Part shown: one piece after another, positions 42,225-52,209 of the stretch
Layout: the number at the start of each line of letters is the position of its first letter
How positions within the stretch are numbered: position 1 is the first letter of the stretch
DNA from: Pseudobacteriovorax antillogorgiicola
GTDB taxonomy: Bacteria; Bdellovibrionota_B; Oligoflexia; Oligoflexales; Oligoflexaceae
DNA: 64,000 nucleotides
Direction: 5' to 3'
Assembly (NCBI RefSeq): GCF_900177345.1
Contig: NZ_FWZT01000030.1
Location: 1 to 64,000, forward strand
Notes under the pieces: generated by a model
Databases searched by the model: none
What the model was told of the DNA's origin: nothing
Seen by the model: the letters and a program-made list of their open reading frames with translations, nothing else
Program-made: the position numbers and the translations under genes

Positions 42225-44057
42225 ATGGCGTTGAAGAACTTTCAAAAGAAGATGATCCAAGAATCATATGCCAAGATTCGCAAGATAGATGGAACCCATC
42301 CCTTTAAGGAGTCTGTCCACGGCAGTTTTGTCAGCTATCGAGTTCGCTATCGTGGCCGCGGACGTATCAGCTACTTCAACTTTCCACTGGCGAAAGAGAT
42401 GGGCTTGATCTCCAGTGATCATCCCCACGTTATGAGTCGATCCCTCGAATCGGCGCTCCTAGATACGTTTAGTATTCAGATTATCAATGAATACGATATG
42501 ACTCATGGAACGAAGATCGACCCTAATGATGTCAAACCAAACCAGTACATGGCGACCCGGTATCTACAACTTCAGCACCCAAGTAAAATTGGCATAACAT
42601 CTGGTGACGGGCGTAGCATCTGGAACGGTGTTGTTCGCCACCGAGGTAAAGTCTGGGATGTTTCCTCCTGTGGTACTGGAGCTACGTGCCTTTCACCGGC
42701 AACTGCAATTAACAATAAGTATTTTAGGACCGGCGATCCTGCAGTCAGTTATGGCTGTGGCCATTCCACAGTATCGGAAGGCTTGGTTGACGTCCTTTTT
42801 AGCGAGATACTTACAAAGAATCGGATCGATACGGAACGGGTTTTGTGTGTCATCGCCTATCCCAAGGGCTTAGGGACCACAGTTCGTGTTGGTAAGAATT
42901 TGCTCAGGCCATCTCACTTCTTCAATCACCTTAAACAGGGGCAATATCTAAGGCTAAAGGATGTGGCAGACTACTATATTCAAAGGCAGGTTCAAAACGG
43001 TGACTGGAAAATACCCAAGGGTCAAAATCAATACCTTTACCTTAGGGATCGCATGGTCGAGACCTTTGCTGATATCGCAGCTAAGTTTGAAGCCCATTAT
43101 ATCTTTTGTTGGCTTGACTGGGATGGCGACAATGTACTCGCCGACGGCGGTATTATAGATTTCGGCTCGGTCAGGCAGTTCGGCCTTTACTATCATGAAT
43201 ATAAGTTTGATGATGCAGAGCGCTGGTCGACGAATATCAAGGAACAACGAGGTAAAGCACGCTATACGGTTCAGACGTTCATCCAGCTTGTGGATTATCT
43301 GATAAGTGGTAAGCGAAAGCCGATCCACTCGTTTCGCAACCATCGATCCTTGAAACGGTTCGATCGACTTCTCGAATGGCGGCTTAAGGAAGAACTGCTT
43401 TGGAAAGTGGGTTTCAACGAGCCTCAGATCAAGTTTCTCATGGGATTTGCCAACAAGCACGTTGATCAGTTACTAAAATCCCATAGCTATCTGGAACAGA
43501 TAAAATCTCGCGAGGGGGTTCATCAGGTAGCTGATGGTCAGAATTGCAATATTCTCAGCAACACCCGCAAGTTGCTACTTGAGCTGCCGGGTGCTATGGT
43601 CGATTTAGAGCCTCTCGATCAGCAAGCCTTTCTGAAGATTCTTGGGTCTCATCACAGCCAGTATGAGAGCTTTCCTAAAACCAGAGCCTTGCGGCAGCAT
43701 ATTCAGAAGTTTCAAAAATCCTACATTAAGCTTGTCCAGAAAACTTCAGACAATCAGGGGCGGTCCTCGGCCATCATACTAGCAAATCTTCGTCAGCGGG
43801 CTCAGCAGATCAACCACCCAGAGCGGATTACCGGTGATTCGTTGTGTCTGGTGGTCGAGGAAATCTTGAAAAAGCGTAGCTCTTTTAGCTTTGAGCAGCT
43901 AGAGCAGCTGATCCTTCATTTTGTAAACGAGCAAATTCTCAATCCCGACTTCAAACCTAGTAAGGCATGGCGTGAAGCTGTTCGGCCACCCATATTTTCT
44001 CGGCGCTTTTATCGGCGCATCCTCAAGCTTGTTTCAGATTATCGAGAAGGTTTATGA
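42225..44057 (+). CDS. Divergent SelO-like (UPF0061) pseudokinase-fold protein
   Basis: 610 residues. GAGGG five bases ahead supports the ATG at 42225; an ATG four codons earlier has no site. Parts resemble SelO, the kinase-fold protein that transfers AMP to hydroxyl side chains: SGDGRSIWNGVVRHRGKVWD (about 126-145), a following GCGHSTVSEGLVDVLFSE helix, VRVGKNLLRPSHFFNHL, then the metal site DWDGDNVLADGGIIDFG (about 300-314). In SelO the matching segment reads xMNTDNMSxxGxTIDYG, so the Asn and the D(F/Y)G Asp are kept. The C-terminal half is alpha-helical and unlike anything I know. It is the first gene of a coupled trio. Confidence 0.65.
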   Translation: MALKNFQKKMIQESYAKIRKIDGTHPFKESVHGSFVSYRVRYRGRGRISYFNFPLAKEMGLISSDHPHVMSRSLESALLDTFSIQIINEYDMTHGTKIDPNDVKPNQYMATRYLQLQHPSKIGITSGDGRSIWNGVVRHRGKVWDVSSCGTGATCLSPATAINNKYFRTGDPAVSYGCGHSTVSEGLVDVLFSEILTKNRIDTERVLCVIAYPKGLGTTVRVGKNLLRPSHFFNHLKQGQYLRLKDVADYYIQRQVQNGDWKIPKGQNQYLYLRDRMVETFADIAAKFEAHYIFCWLDWDGDNVLADGGIIDFGSVRQFGLYYHEYKFDDAERWSTNIKEQRGKARYTVQTFIQLVDYLISGKRKPIHSFRNHRSLKRFDRLLEWRLKEELLWKVGFNEPQIKFLMGFANKHVDQLLKSHSYLEQIKSREGVHQVADGQNCNILSNTRKLLLELPGAMVDLEPLDQQAFLKILGSHHSQYESFPKTRALRQHIQKFQKSYIKLVQKTSDNQGRSSAIILANLRQRAQQINHPERITGDSLCLVVEEILKKRSSFSFEQLEQLILHFVNEQILNPDFKPSKAWREAVRPPIFSRRFYRRILKLVSDYREGL

Positions 44058-44725
44058 TGAGGTTATGGATGTTCAGCTCTGGTGAAGCTGAAGACAACGA
44101 GGATATGGATGAAGACCTATTCCATGAGATCGATCGAAAGCGGCCACAAATCACATTTATCCCTGCTCATCAGGATGATGCCTTGATATGCTACGACGAA
44201 TTTATTGAGCGGTTCGCACACTACGACTATATTAAATTTCGGATGCTGGATTTAGAATCCCCAGTGACGCAAAAGGAGCTACGAAAAACATTGCAGTCGG
44301 ACCTGATTTATCTCTCTGGTGGTAATACCTTCCACTTTCTTAAGTATCTTCGCAGTTCAGGCTTTATTAACGAACTGCGATATTATGCTAAGTCAGGTGG
44401 TTTGATAGCTGGCCATAGCGCTGGTGCGATTTTGATGACTCCGCACATTCGAACGGCGAGCTTTCCCTATTTTGACCGAGACGAAAATGAGGTAGGTATT
44501 AAGAATTTCATAGCCATGAGGCTTGTTAAGTTTGAGTTTTTTCCTCATTACGTGAATAATATTCGATATTCAGATGCCCTAGTCATGGCATCGAAAAAGT
44601 GCCATTGGCCTATTTATGCAGCCGCTGATGGAGGCGGTGTCGCGATCACTGATAAGGGGCTGCGAGTTTATGGTAAGGTTTGGGCCTTTTTTCAGGGCAA
44701 AAAATTCAAGATTGGATTTCGATGA
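44054..44725 (+). CDS. Peptidase S51 (dipeptidase E/cyanophycinase-like)
   Basis: 223 residues with the class-I-amidotransferase-like fold of S51 peptidases. The nucleophile serine is in GHSAGAILMTP, preceded by LIYLSGGNTFHFLKYL. PepE of E. coli (about 230 residues) cleaves Asp-X dipeptides; cyanophycinase cleaves aspartyl-arginine polymers. Which substrate applies here is unknown. The start overlaps the SelO-like stop by four bases and its own stop overlaps the next start, so translation is coupled. Confidence 0.85.
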   Translation: MMRLWMFSSGEAEDNEDMDEDLFHEIDRKRPQITFIPAHQDDALICYDEFIERFAHYDYIKFRMLDLESPVTQKELRKTLQSDLIYLSGGNTFHFLKYLRSSGFINELRYYAKSGGLIAGHSAGAILMTPHIRTASFPYFDRDENEVGIKNFIAMRLVKFEFFPHYVNNIRYSDALVMASKKCHWPIYAAADGGGVAITDKGLRVYGKVWAFFQGKKFKIGFR

Positions 44726-45213
44726 AGAGCTTACGCAAACAATATGAAGCATTGATGTCTCACCCCCGGACATTTAAGACTCTTTTGAGTCTTTGGCCGC
44801 CGTTTCTTTTTTCAGGAATTCGTGTGGCAGAGGTAGAGCGCGATTACCGCTATATTCGAATCGAACTTAAGTCTTATCCTTTCAATCGGAATCATTTTGG
44901 AGTGCACTTTGGTGGCTCATTATTCGCCATGTTAGACCCTTTCTATATGTTTATGGTGCTTCATAATTTGGGGCCAAAATACTACGTATGGGACAAAAGT
45001 GGTGAGATCGAGTTTGTGAAACCTGGGCGAGGCACTGTTACGGCTCATCTGCAGGTCGATCAGGGAATGATCGATCTAATCAAATCGGAAACCGGAGCAG
45101 GAGATAAATACCTTCCTGAGTTCTCTTGTGAGGTATGGGATGAGCAGGATGAAGTCGTTGCGATTTACAAGAAAGTACTCTACGTGCGTCTCAAGCCAGA
45201 GCATCGCAGTTGA
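44722..45213 (+). CDS. DUF4442-type hotdog-fold (thioesterase-like) protein
   Basis: 163 residues; ATG overlaps the S51 stop (ATGA). The layout (NHFGVHFGGSLFAMLDPFYMFMVLHNL then GEIEFVKPGRGTVTAHLQV) fits the DUF4442 branch of hotdog-fold acyl-CoA thioesterase-like proteins. These are short, soluble and cytoplasmic. It closes the operon with the SelO-like and S51 genes, an unusual combination. The likely substrate is an acyl thioester, but the family has little experimental annotation that I know of. Confidence 0.7.
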   Translation: MKSLRKQYEALMSHPRTFKTLLSLWPPFLFSGIRVAEVERDYRYIRIELKSYPFNRNHFGVHFGGSLFAMLDPFYMFMVLHNLGPKYYVWDKSGEIEFVKPGRGTVTAHLQVDQGMIDLIKSETGAGDKYLPEFSCEVWDEQDEVVAIYKKVLYVRLKPEHRS

Positions 45214-45265
45214 TCTTTAAATCTGTGGTAACATATGATCACATCTCTAATGCAAGGAGGCGAAG

Positions 45266-46240
45266 GTGAGAGGAATCTGTCTTGTCGGGTTACTCATAGT
45301 TTGGTTAAGCTCATGCAAGAAGCAAGTCTTGGGTCCAGTTGTCGAGCCAGGTAGCTCGAAATTATCCAGTATCATGATTGGTGCCCCTAAGGTGAAGGTA
45401 GATGGCTATGACCAAGCGACAGTTTCTATTACCTGCTTGAACTGTGCGAATCCGAAGGAAGAAGCTGAATCCATGGTCGATCATAGTATTGCCTTTAAAG
45501 AGCCTAAGGCCTTTGAAGAGCTAATGTTAGATCTTAAAAAGTATCGTTTTACGGAAGGTCGATACGTGACAGTAAGGTTGAAATTCTTCAAAGCCGGTGA
45601 GCTAGTTCTTGATACGTGCTCAGGTGGGGCTCAAGGCTGTTCTGACTACCCTCACAAACTAGTGAAGCACGATGACCTTGATCAGTTTGTTATCACAGTG
45701 GTCCTTCAGGATCTTACCGGTGATCTGGTTGAAACATCTGGGCCGGCTCAAGATATTACCATCGCCACTGAAATTATCGGATCAGGAAACGATTTGGCTA
45801 AACTACCTTTTACTACATCGAGAGAGCAACAGGATGCTAAGGCCGGGGAAAAACACTGTGTCGCCGATTACCAGGATGGTGCTCATGGGGGGCAACAGAT
45901 AGATGACCAGTGTGTGTTTGCATATGGGGATACCGTTGTCCAACAGTCTGAGAAGCTGCGCTATGTAAAAGCTGATCCTAGATTCGATTTGATATGGTTA
46001 GCTAAGTCTGAAGCCAGTGGCAAGACTCCCGTGGTGCTAGGTAGCGAGGAGCGTGGTGGGGTTTTCTACCCCATGTTTCTATGTCGGTCTGCAGACAGGC
46101 TTGGTAAAACAAGCTTCAAAGAGGATGGCAGCCGCCAGCTCTGGGATCAATGCTACATAGCCGTCGACGAGGCAGGTACCTCGTTGCAGACTCCTGCTTT
46201 AGTCACAGATTTTGAAATTTTAACCTTTGCTCGATTGTAA
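45266..46240 (+). CDS. Lipoprotein, family unknown
   Basis: 324 residues from a GTG behind an excellent AAGGAGG. Lipobox LSSC gives a lipidated cysteine at residue 17. The mature part is beta-rich with several cysteine pairs (ITCLNCAN, DTCSGGAQGCSDYP). No family is recognised. It lies 52 bases after the hotdog gene and may belong to that transcript. It is convergent with the START-like gene. Confidence 0.6.
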   Translation: MRGICLVGLLIVWLSSCKKQVLGPVVEPGSSKLSSIMIGAPKVKVDGYDQATVSITCLNCANPKEEAESMVDHSIAFKEPKAFEELMLDLKKYRFTEGRYVTVRLKFFKAGELVLDTCSGGAQGCSDYPHKLVKHDDLDQFVITVVLQDLTGDLVETSGPAQDITIATEIIGSGNDLAKLPFTTSREQQDAKAGEKHCVADYQDGAHGGQQIDDQCVFAYGDTVVQQSEKLRYVKADPRFDLIWLAKSEASGKTPVVLGSEERGGVFYPMFLCRSADRLGKTSFKEDGSRQLWDQCYIAVDEAGTSLQTPALVTDFEILTFARL

Positions 46241-46264
46241 ATGCCCTGATTTTGTCTGATATGC

Positions 46265-46687
46265 CTACATGTTTCTTGCGTGCTCATAGAAGGCATTCAT
46301 CATCCGCGGTAGGCTGACAGAAACAAGCTTACTTGTGATTGCCTTTGGAGCAAACACTTTTAAGGCTACATCCACACTATAGGTGACCTTGCACTTGTCC
46401 CCAAGATCCTCGATGAGCCACTCGCCCGAGTTTTTCTTAAACAGGCTGCCAGCGTGTAGATCCCACGCCACCCGCCGAGGTCTATCATGAGTCATCTTCA
46501 GGGTATAGGAGATTTTTTTCACGATGTGGATATTATATTGAATCTTCGCCTGATGTTCGTCCTTTTCTAGAACGTCTATACTATCGACTTCAGACAAGAT
46601 CTTGGGATAGTGCTCGTAATCGAGAAGTGCGTTGTAAAATTGCTTTGCTGGTATGTCAAAAGTCTCTTCTCGTGTTGCCCCTGCCAC
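46265..46687 (-). CDS. START/SRPBCC (RatA-like) protein
   Basis: 140 residues from a GTG preceded by AAGGAG at a 6-base spacing; the frame continues to an ATG at 46762 but has no site there and would run through a terminator. The fold signs are the coenzyme Q-binding/RatA pattern: FDIPAKQFYNALLDYEHYPKILSEVDSIDVLEK and the end LPRMMNAFYEHARNM. Members bind hydrophobic ligands or quinones, or affect ribosome assembly. It lies behind the secreted protein at 46813 with a terminator between them. Confidence 0.7.
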   Translation of the reverse strand: MAGATREETFDIPAKQFYNALLDYEHYPKILSEVDSIDVLEKDEHQAKIQYNIHIVKKISYTLKMTHDRPRRVAWDLHAGSLFKKNSGEWLIEDLGDKCKVTYSVDVALKVFAPKAITSKLVSVSLPRMMNAFYEHARNM

Positions 46688-46715
46688 GGAAAACTCCTTA
46701 ATAATAATAGAAAAA

Positions 46716-46740
46716 GGCTGCTTGATCCAAACAAGCAGCC
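46716..46740 (-). terminator. Intrinsic terminator
   Basis: On the minus strand GGCTGCTTG and CAAGCAGCC form a perfect 9-base stem with a 7-base loop, then TTTTTCTATT. It ends the transcript of the secreted protein at 46813-47544 and separates it from the START-like gene. Confidence 0.8.
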
Positions 46741-46812
46741 GATACTGTAATCTCTTGCTCAATAAGCGTCAATGGCTCGTTAAAACTAAGTTCAGCTAAT
46801 TTGTCAGTTCAT

Positions 46813-47544
46813 CTATAGAATGTCGCCATCGCCATTATCAACGTTCAGGAACATTCCAATCATGATACCTTCGATTCCGTCTTGAATAGCCTTACCTGCT
46901 ATTGTTGGTAGTATATTAATATCAGGGGTTACTGTAGATTCATAGATCAATAGATGCTGATTGCTCGTGCAAAGTTCTGAAGTGCTGCAGTCGACCACAT
47001 GGACCGAACCAATTTGATCTTTAACTCCTTCCGAGCCATCGAGTTCAGCGGCGCCAGCAGGTACTTCTTGCGGCCCCTGATTTTGCACGACAAACTCTAA
47101 GGAAGCTAAAGCACCATCATAGGTCTTGACGACAGTGTTGTGAGTCAAGACGCGGACATTTTGCCAGCCAACGATTGGTGCTGCAATGCGATAGTCAGCG
47201 TAGTGGCGAAGGATCTCTGCTTGGTCTCCTTGTGCTGGAATCGGCGCAAGAACAGCGCTTTGATTGAACTCTAAATTGTCCGTACCAGACGCGAGCGCGT
47301 AACCGGGCCATGCGACAAAGTCAAGGTAACGGCTAGTAGCGCTATCCACAGTGGGAAAATCAGACTTTTCAGCTGCCACAAAGAACTTGATTTTCACAGA
47401 GCCAACCAATGGTGGTGCGGAAAAATCAGAACAAAAGCCCTTGAGCTGAATACTGTCGAGGCAGTCTGCTGGCGCCTCAGGTAGTGCTTTTGCAAATCCT
47501 AAGGTTGATACACTTAAGCCCAGTGCCATCATTGCAATTTTCAT
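46813..47544 (-). CDS. Exported protein, family unknown
   Basis: 243 residues with a signal peptide cleaved near GFAKA (about residue 19). It has cysteines likely to form disulfides (DCLDSIQLKGFCSDF, VDCSTSELCTSN). The end reads GMFLNVDNGDGDIL. It is flanked by terminators on both sides, so it is probably monocistronic and highly expressed. No family recognised. Confidence 0.6.
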   Translation of the reverse strand: MKIAMMALGLSVSTLGFAKALPEAPADCLDSIQLKGFCSDFSAPPLVGSVKIKFFVAAEKSDFPTVDSATSRYLDFVAWPGYALASGTDNLEFNQSAVLAPIPAQGDQAEILRHYADYRIAAPIVGWQNVRVLTHNTVVKTYDGALASLEFVVQNQGPQEVPAGAAELDGSEGVKDQIGSVHVVDCSTSELCTSNQHLLIYESTVTPDINILPTIAGKAIQDGIEGIMIGMFLNVDNGDGDIL

Positions 47545-47572
47545 TTAGTAACCCCTTGTAATTGAAATAAAA

Positions 47573-47595
47573 GGCTCTCACCCCTGGAGAGAGCC
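47573..47595 (-). terminator. Intrinsic terminator of the giant lipoprotein transcript
   Basis: GGCTCTC (47573-47579) pairs with GAGAGCC (47589-47595). On the minus strand it is followed by TTTTATTTC. Confidence 0.7.
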
Positions 47596-47607
47596 GAAAT
47601 AAAACCA

Positions 47608-50600
47608 CTAATCGTAGAGTAAGGACGGTGCGGTTAACCAAAAATCAACCACTTCGGTTTGCTTATCCAGCAGGCCCTCTTTGTTCTCACTAAGATGTAG
47701 CAGAGACTGGAACGAGTTTTTAAGTTCTTCGTGACCCAGTCCATGCCATTGGCCTCGCTCATGGACAAAGCGCAATGTCGCTGAAAGCTGGGGGAGAAGT
47801 GTATCCATATCTTTGATGCACTGACTCCAATCGTCTCTTCTAGCCCGCGAAATTGCGGCAATAGCCTTGTCAAACTGAGCTAGACTACGAGCGTCCCGAA
47901 GGCCGTCGACCCAGAGCTTATTGCTAAACCCAAGACGCGGATCTTTGATCAAGTTATTTAGAGCTTGAGAACCATCGGCATTCTGATGAAGAGGAATCAA
48001 AACGTCAAGGGCTAATGAACTCCAAAAGCCCAGTTCTTGTTCAAAACTGTCGTGTGCTTGCAAATGAAGCCTGGCAATCTTTGGCCAGGCTTTTAATAGT
48101 GGCAACGTCAGCTCTTCTGAAATGCTTAAGAAATTACCCTGGGTTTGATTGGATAGCCCCCGAAGTGGAATCGACATTCCATCAAACGATAGGTTTAGCT
48201 TTTGACTTAGGTCTTCACCCCACGACGTTTGATTCCAGACCACGAACAGCTTTTCCAAGCCATCAGCATTTAGCTCCTTCGTTTCCATATCGAAGCTCAA
48301 GCTTGTGGTTGTGATCCATCTGACAAGAACTTGAATAACTCTAGCCTGCTCCTGGACTGTCCCTAGATTGGCCATTGCTTGATGTAAGGATAGAAAGGTT
48401 TTATCCCATTGCTGGTGATTAAAGACTAGCAGTAGATCCCGGATGCCAAACATTACATCACGATTGATTAGAAAACGACTGGTGAGCAAGCCTTTATCTT
48501 TCCAATCAAAAGAGAGCCCGAAGAGGCCTTGAACAGCTGCGGGAAAGTCCGTGGCTAAGAATTCGTGGGAGCTTGGGCTACTGTGATGACTTAAAGTAGC
48601 AATCATAGTGTGACGGAGGTGCTCATCGCTTAGGATACTATGAGCTAAACTCACAAATAGCTCCACGGCGCTGCCACCCTTTTCTTCGAGTTTACTCTGA
48701 TGGTCTACAAAAATCTGTAGTAACTCGCGAATAACAGGCCTGGAATTGTTGTCTGAGCTGCGAAGAGCCAATTGCTTGCTAAGCTCATTGAACCTTGCTG
48801 ATCCCATGAGTTCTTCTAAGAATCCAGTATAGCTTTCTAGGAGACTTGTATTAGCAATGCGAAAATTGAGAGCTGAAATTTGGAAGTACCAATCTTGGGA
48901 TCCTGATTTCTGACTCAGCAAACCATTGTGAGTTCTAAGCCAGTAATCGGCGCTATGATTCCACCTAGCAGCCTTTACCTTTTCGAAGCGGATTTTACTG
49001 GTTAGCTGATGTAGTTCCGGGCGAAGAATTGGGTTTTTCCCAAGGTTCAGTATATCAGCGAGTACTTGTTTGCCGAAGGTATGCGGAAATCCATCGTGAT
49101 TGATCGCAAACAGTTGGCCCGCTGAGAATCTGCAAGTTTCCTGGTCGATTACTTTTAGTTCAAGAACCTCTTGCCAATCAGGTGAGCTTAGCAATGGGCA
49201 CCACTTGGCGGCTAGAGTACGAGCCAGAAAGTCTTTCAAGACACCATGAGCTAGTATTTCATCATCGGTCTCTTGAGTTAAGTTCATGGGACAAGGTTGA
49301 TCGGCAAGGCTAGAGTTGCGATCCTGGTAGCAGTAGCGATCCAGAATAGCCACACTTGGTTGTGCTAAAGCTATGGAACGATCTCCAGTAAAAGTTAGAA
49401 GGTTTAAGCTTGAAAAAAGCTTAAGTTGCTCAGCCGTTCGAAAAGTACTCGCCTTAAATTGAGACATATTGCGATTTCGACGAAAGACAAACCGCCGGCT
49501 AAAGATGCTGTCTCGTATATCCTCGGGAGGAGGGAGAATGTTTTCTTGGATCTGTTCGAGGCTATCATGACTTCCTAAAACCTTTGGAAAGGTGTTATGG
49601 AATATGGTCCAGGGAAAAAGCTGTTTCGTTGGGTCAGCTAAGAAACTGAGGTTTGTAAATGCTCGCCAGGATTCATGGTCATTATAGAGTCTTTGGCCAG
49701 AAGCCTTGTATGACCCAGGAATATATAGAGGAGCCTTGAGATAGTGAGTAAGCATATAGAGTGAAATCATCCGCTTTTCGGATCGGGAGTAAGGGGAAGA
49801 TGTGAAGAATTGCTTATCTACAGCTTGATAGTTGCGATCTTGATCGTAAAGAGTAGCGCGCCAGGCACTGGGGCTAGAATAGTCAGGCATGGCGGTTAGG
49901 ATGGCCCAGTATTCGAAATCGCTGACAATCTGTTCGCCAATAGAGCTGATTGCCAAAGGAATGTCCTTGGTACTCAAACCGCCGCTTTGAAGGTGCTTAC
50001 TCCAAAGAGACCAGGGTTTTTGATGACCTATTTCGATGTAAGGCTTATCTGCAAATACTTGCTTGGGGGAGATGATATTTGTGTCCTTTAGAATGTAGCC
50101 ACTATCATCAAAACCAACATAATTGAGAACATTTGACCCCAGAGTGATTGTTTGAACTTCAGCTTGCCCCTGTCGGTTACTATGAGGGTTTTTAAAGATG
50201 GAATCGACTTGTTTAAATTTAGAAAGAACTAGTGATAATCGACTCGGATTGGTCTGGAAGCTTGTCTTTAATGAGGCGGGCAGTGTTTCAAGAATTCCTT
50301 CATGTTGAAACCTATCGCGATAGACTTGAATCATCGGTCCATCGGTGTAGAGACCTGCGAATACCCGGCTGGCTCGATTGTCTGCGGCCATGGTCTCGCC
50401 ATCAGGCATTAGGTGATAGAATTGTTCGCCGATACTTGCGAGCTTTTTAACTTTGATAGCGAGGAGACGCTCTAGAAAATCTCTTGAGAAAAGTAAGCCC
50501 TCTTTCTCCAACTGTTGATCAATTTTCATAATATCTATTGCGTAAATACCCCCTTGCTGGCTTTGACTCCAGCCGACAAGGCCTTCCAGGCGTTTAACAT

Positions 50601-52209
50601 CATAGACAGGTCCCGAACTCAGATTCCAGTTCCAAAGGTAGTAAGGATCTCGCTGCAATTCGTTAATAGTCTCAGCCAGGGTTTCAACAACTAGTGCTTG
50701 CGTGAGTTTGGGGTCTTCCTCACTATCGCTTCTAAATGTCAGCTCAGGCGCATAGAGTTTTGTGTAAGCGTCGAGGGGGAGTTGGATACACATGGGCTCT
50801 GCCGATGACGAGCTGCAATCGAAAGAAAGTTGAACACCCATCTTGTGGCCCATAGCAGCGACCATTGGCGGTAGATAGCCGCAAGATAGGTGAGGTCTGA
50901 AATAAGATCCAAGCAGTTCTTGAGCCTCATCGAAGGATGAAAACTTTTCTTCTAAGCTCGGGAGTGTAAGATCATTACAACCTGGAATGACCCCACCTTG
51001 GCGGACTAACTGGATTCCATAGTCGGTGAGTATACTAGTTCCAGCCTTAGCTCTCAATTTGTTCAAGGTCGGATCGAACGCTGGCTCAAGGAGTTTCTTA
51101 GCAGCTTCAGCAGAAGATTTGAAATCTGCTGCACTGCTTTCGTTTAGTTGATAGAGAAATGCAACTAAGTTTTTTATTGGTTGACCTTGGGTACTTAAAA
51201 AGTCGTCGCTGATCTGGAGAAGTTTTCGAGTGCTATCCAAACGCTCCTTTGGGGGGAGACCTTGAATATAGGATATGATTTGGAATAAGCTGCCTATGAC
51301 TGCCCTTAATGATGTATCGCCCGTTGCCTCAAGATACGATTCCCAATGATCTAGGCCTGTTGTAATTTGATCGTTGGGAATTAGTTGAATATCACTTGAT
51401 TCAAGGCAATTTTCATCCTCGCTAGCGGGATTTGTATCTGCCCATGTCTCTAAGCAAGACTTCATGATCTCTTTTTGGTGAGGGGCTGTAAGTGGGATCG
51501 TGTTTTTTGGTGTCAGCTGTGATTCAATAAGGCGCCATAGATTTCGTTTTCGCAAAATTTCAATTGTGACTGGCAGAAGGTGTGGGCGGATAGCATGCCC
51601 TTGAAGCAATTCTTGACTTAGTGCTCCTAGTCTTCCGTCTTGGATATCTGACAGAAAGACCCCAAACGTTTCTAGTAGAGGCCGTAGTTGCCCCTGATGG
51701 CTCCATCGCTCGAACAGCTCTAGCGATCGATTCAGGTTGGTTCCAAGTAAAAGGTTTTGAAGATCGTAGAGCCGCTCTTCAGCAAGATACAAGTCTCGTT
51801 CCTGATCATTCATGCCCCGATCGAAGGCTACACTCAATACAGTTAGGAATGGGTATACCTCTTCTCGATCTTGCCCTTCTGGATTAGGCAATAGGAGGAG
51901 GTCGATGAGGCTTTGAATGCCATCTGGACTTAGCTTGTCGATGGCATTGAGAATGCCTGGAAGGGAGCTTGTGCCAGAGCTGCTCTGATTCGAAGCACAG
52001 TGTAAAATGTTGTAAACGTAGTTTCCTGACAATTCTAAATCACCGAGGATAGAAATCTCGCTACAAGCAAGCTGAGCGCTAGAGGGTTTTTGGTCATCCC
52101 ATGTGTCGTGCTCCGTAGACGACGAGCTTCGACCACAGGCCGTGAGTAGGCTGAACACGGTAAGGATTGATCCCCACCTCAACAATGCAAACTTTTGGTC
52201 AAATGTCAT
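47608..52209 (-). CDS. Giant lipoprotein, family unknown
   Basis: 1533 residues. A lipoprotein signal with lipobox LTAC places the lipidated cysteine at about residue 25. The rest is mostly helical, without clear repeats or a recognisable catalytic motif, and contains scattered cysteines. Proteins of this kind and size in this sort of organism are usually surface-exposed or periplasmic scaffolds. Its ATG overlaps the stop of the FadL-like gene (ATGA), so it is translated with it and may be its partner. The base composition matches neighbours. Confidence 0.6.
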   Translation of the reverse strand: MTFDQKFALLRWGSILTVFSLLTACGRSSSSTEHDTWDDQKPSSAQLACSEISILGDLELSGNYVYNILHCASNQSSSGTSSLPGILNAIDKLSPDGIQSLIDLLLLPNPEGQDREEVYPFLTVLSVAFDRGMNDQERDLYLAEERLYDLQNLLLGTNLNRSLELFERWSHQGQLRPLLETFGVFLSDIQDGRLGALSQELLQGHAIRPHLLPVTIEILRKRNLWRLIESQLTPKNTIPLTAPHQKEIMKSCLETWADTNPASEDENCLESSDIQLIPNDQITTGLDHWESYLEATGDTSLRAVIGSLFQIISYIQGLPPKERLDSTRKLLQISDDFLSTQGQPIKNLVAFLYQLNESSAADFKSSAEAAKKLLEPAFDPTLNKLRAKAGTSILTDYGIQLVRQGGVIPGCNDLTLPSLEEKFSSFDEAQELLGSYFRPHLSCGYLPPMVAAMGHKMGVQLSFDCSSSSAEPMCIQLPLDAYTKLYAPELTFRSDSEEDPKLTQALVVETLAETINELQRDPYYLWNWNLSSGPVYDVKRLEGLVGWSQSQQGGIYAIDIMKIDQQLEKEGLLFSRDFLERLLAIKVKKLASIGEQFYHLMPDGETMAADNRASRVFAGLYTDGPMIQVYRDRFQHEGILETLPASLKTSFQTNPSRLSLVLSKFKQVDSIFKNPHSNRQGQAEVQTITLGSNVLNYVGFDDSGYILKDTNIISPKQVFADKPYIEIGHQKPWSLWSKHLQSGGLSTKDIPLAISSIGEQIVSDFEYWAILTAMPDYSSPSAWRATLYDQDRNYQAVDKQFFTSSPYSRSEKRMISLYMLTHYLKAPLYIPGSYKASGQRLYNDHESWRAFTNLSFLADPTKQLFPWTIFHNTFPKVLGSHDSLEQIQENILPPPEDIRDSIFSRRFVFRRNRNMSQFKASTFRTAEQLKLFSSLNLLTFTGDRSIALAQPSVAILDRYCYQDRNSSLADQPCPMNLTQETDDEILAHGVLKDFLARTLAAKWCPLLSSPDWQEVLELKVIDQETCRFSAGQLFAINHDGFPHTFGKQVLADILNLGKNPILRPELHQLTSKIRFEKVKAARWNHSADYWLRTHNGLLSQKSGSQDWYFQISALNFRIANTSLLESYTGFLEELMGSARFNELSKQLALRSSDNNSRPVIRELLQIFVDHQSKLEEKGGSAVELFVSLAHSILSDEHLRHTMIATLSHHSSPSSHEFLATDFPAAVQGLFGLSFDWKDKGLLTSRFLINRDVMFGIRDLLLVFNHQQWDKTFLSLHQAMANLGTVQEQARVIQVLVRWITTTSLSFDMETKELNADGLEKLFVVWNQTSWGEDLSQKLNLSFDGMSIPLRGLSNQTQGNFLSISEELTLPLLKAWPKIARLHLQAHDSFEQELGFWSSLALDVLIPLHQNADGSQALNNLIKDPRLGFSNKLWVDGLRDARSLAQFDKAIAAISRARRDDWSQCIKDMDTLLPQLSATLRFVHERGQWHGLGHEELKNSFQSLLHLSENKEGLLDKQTEVVDFWLTAPSLLYD

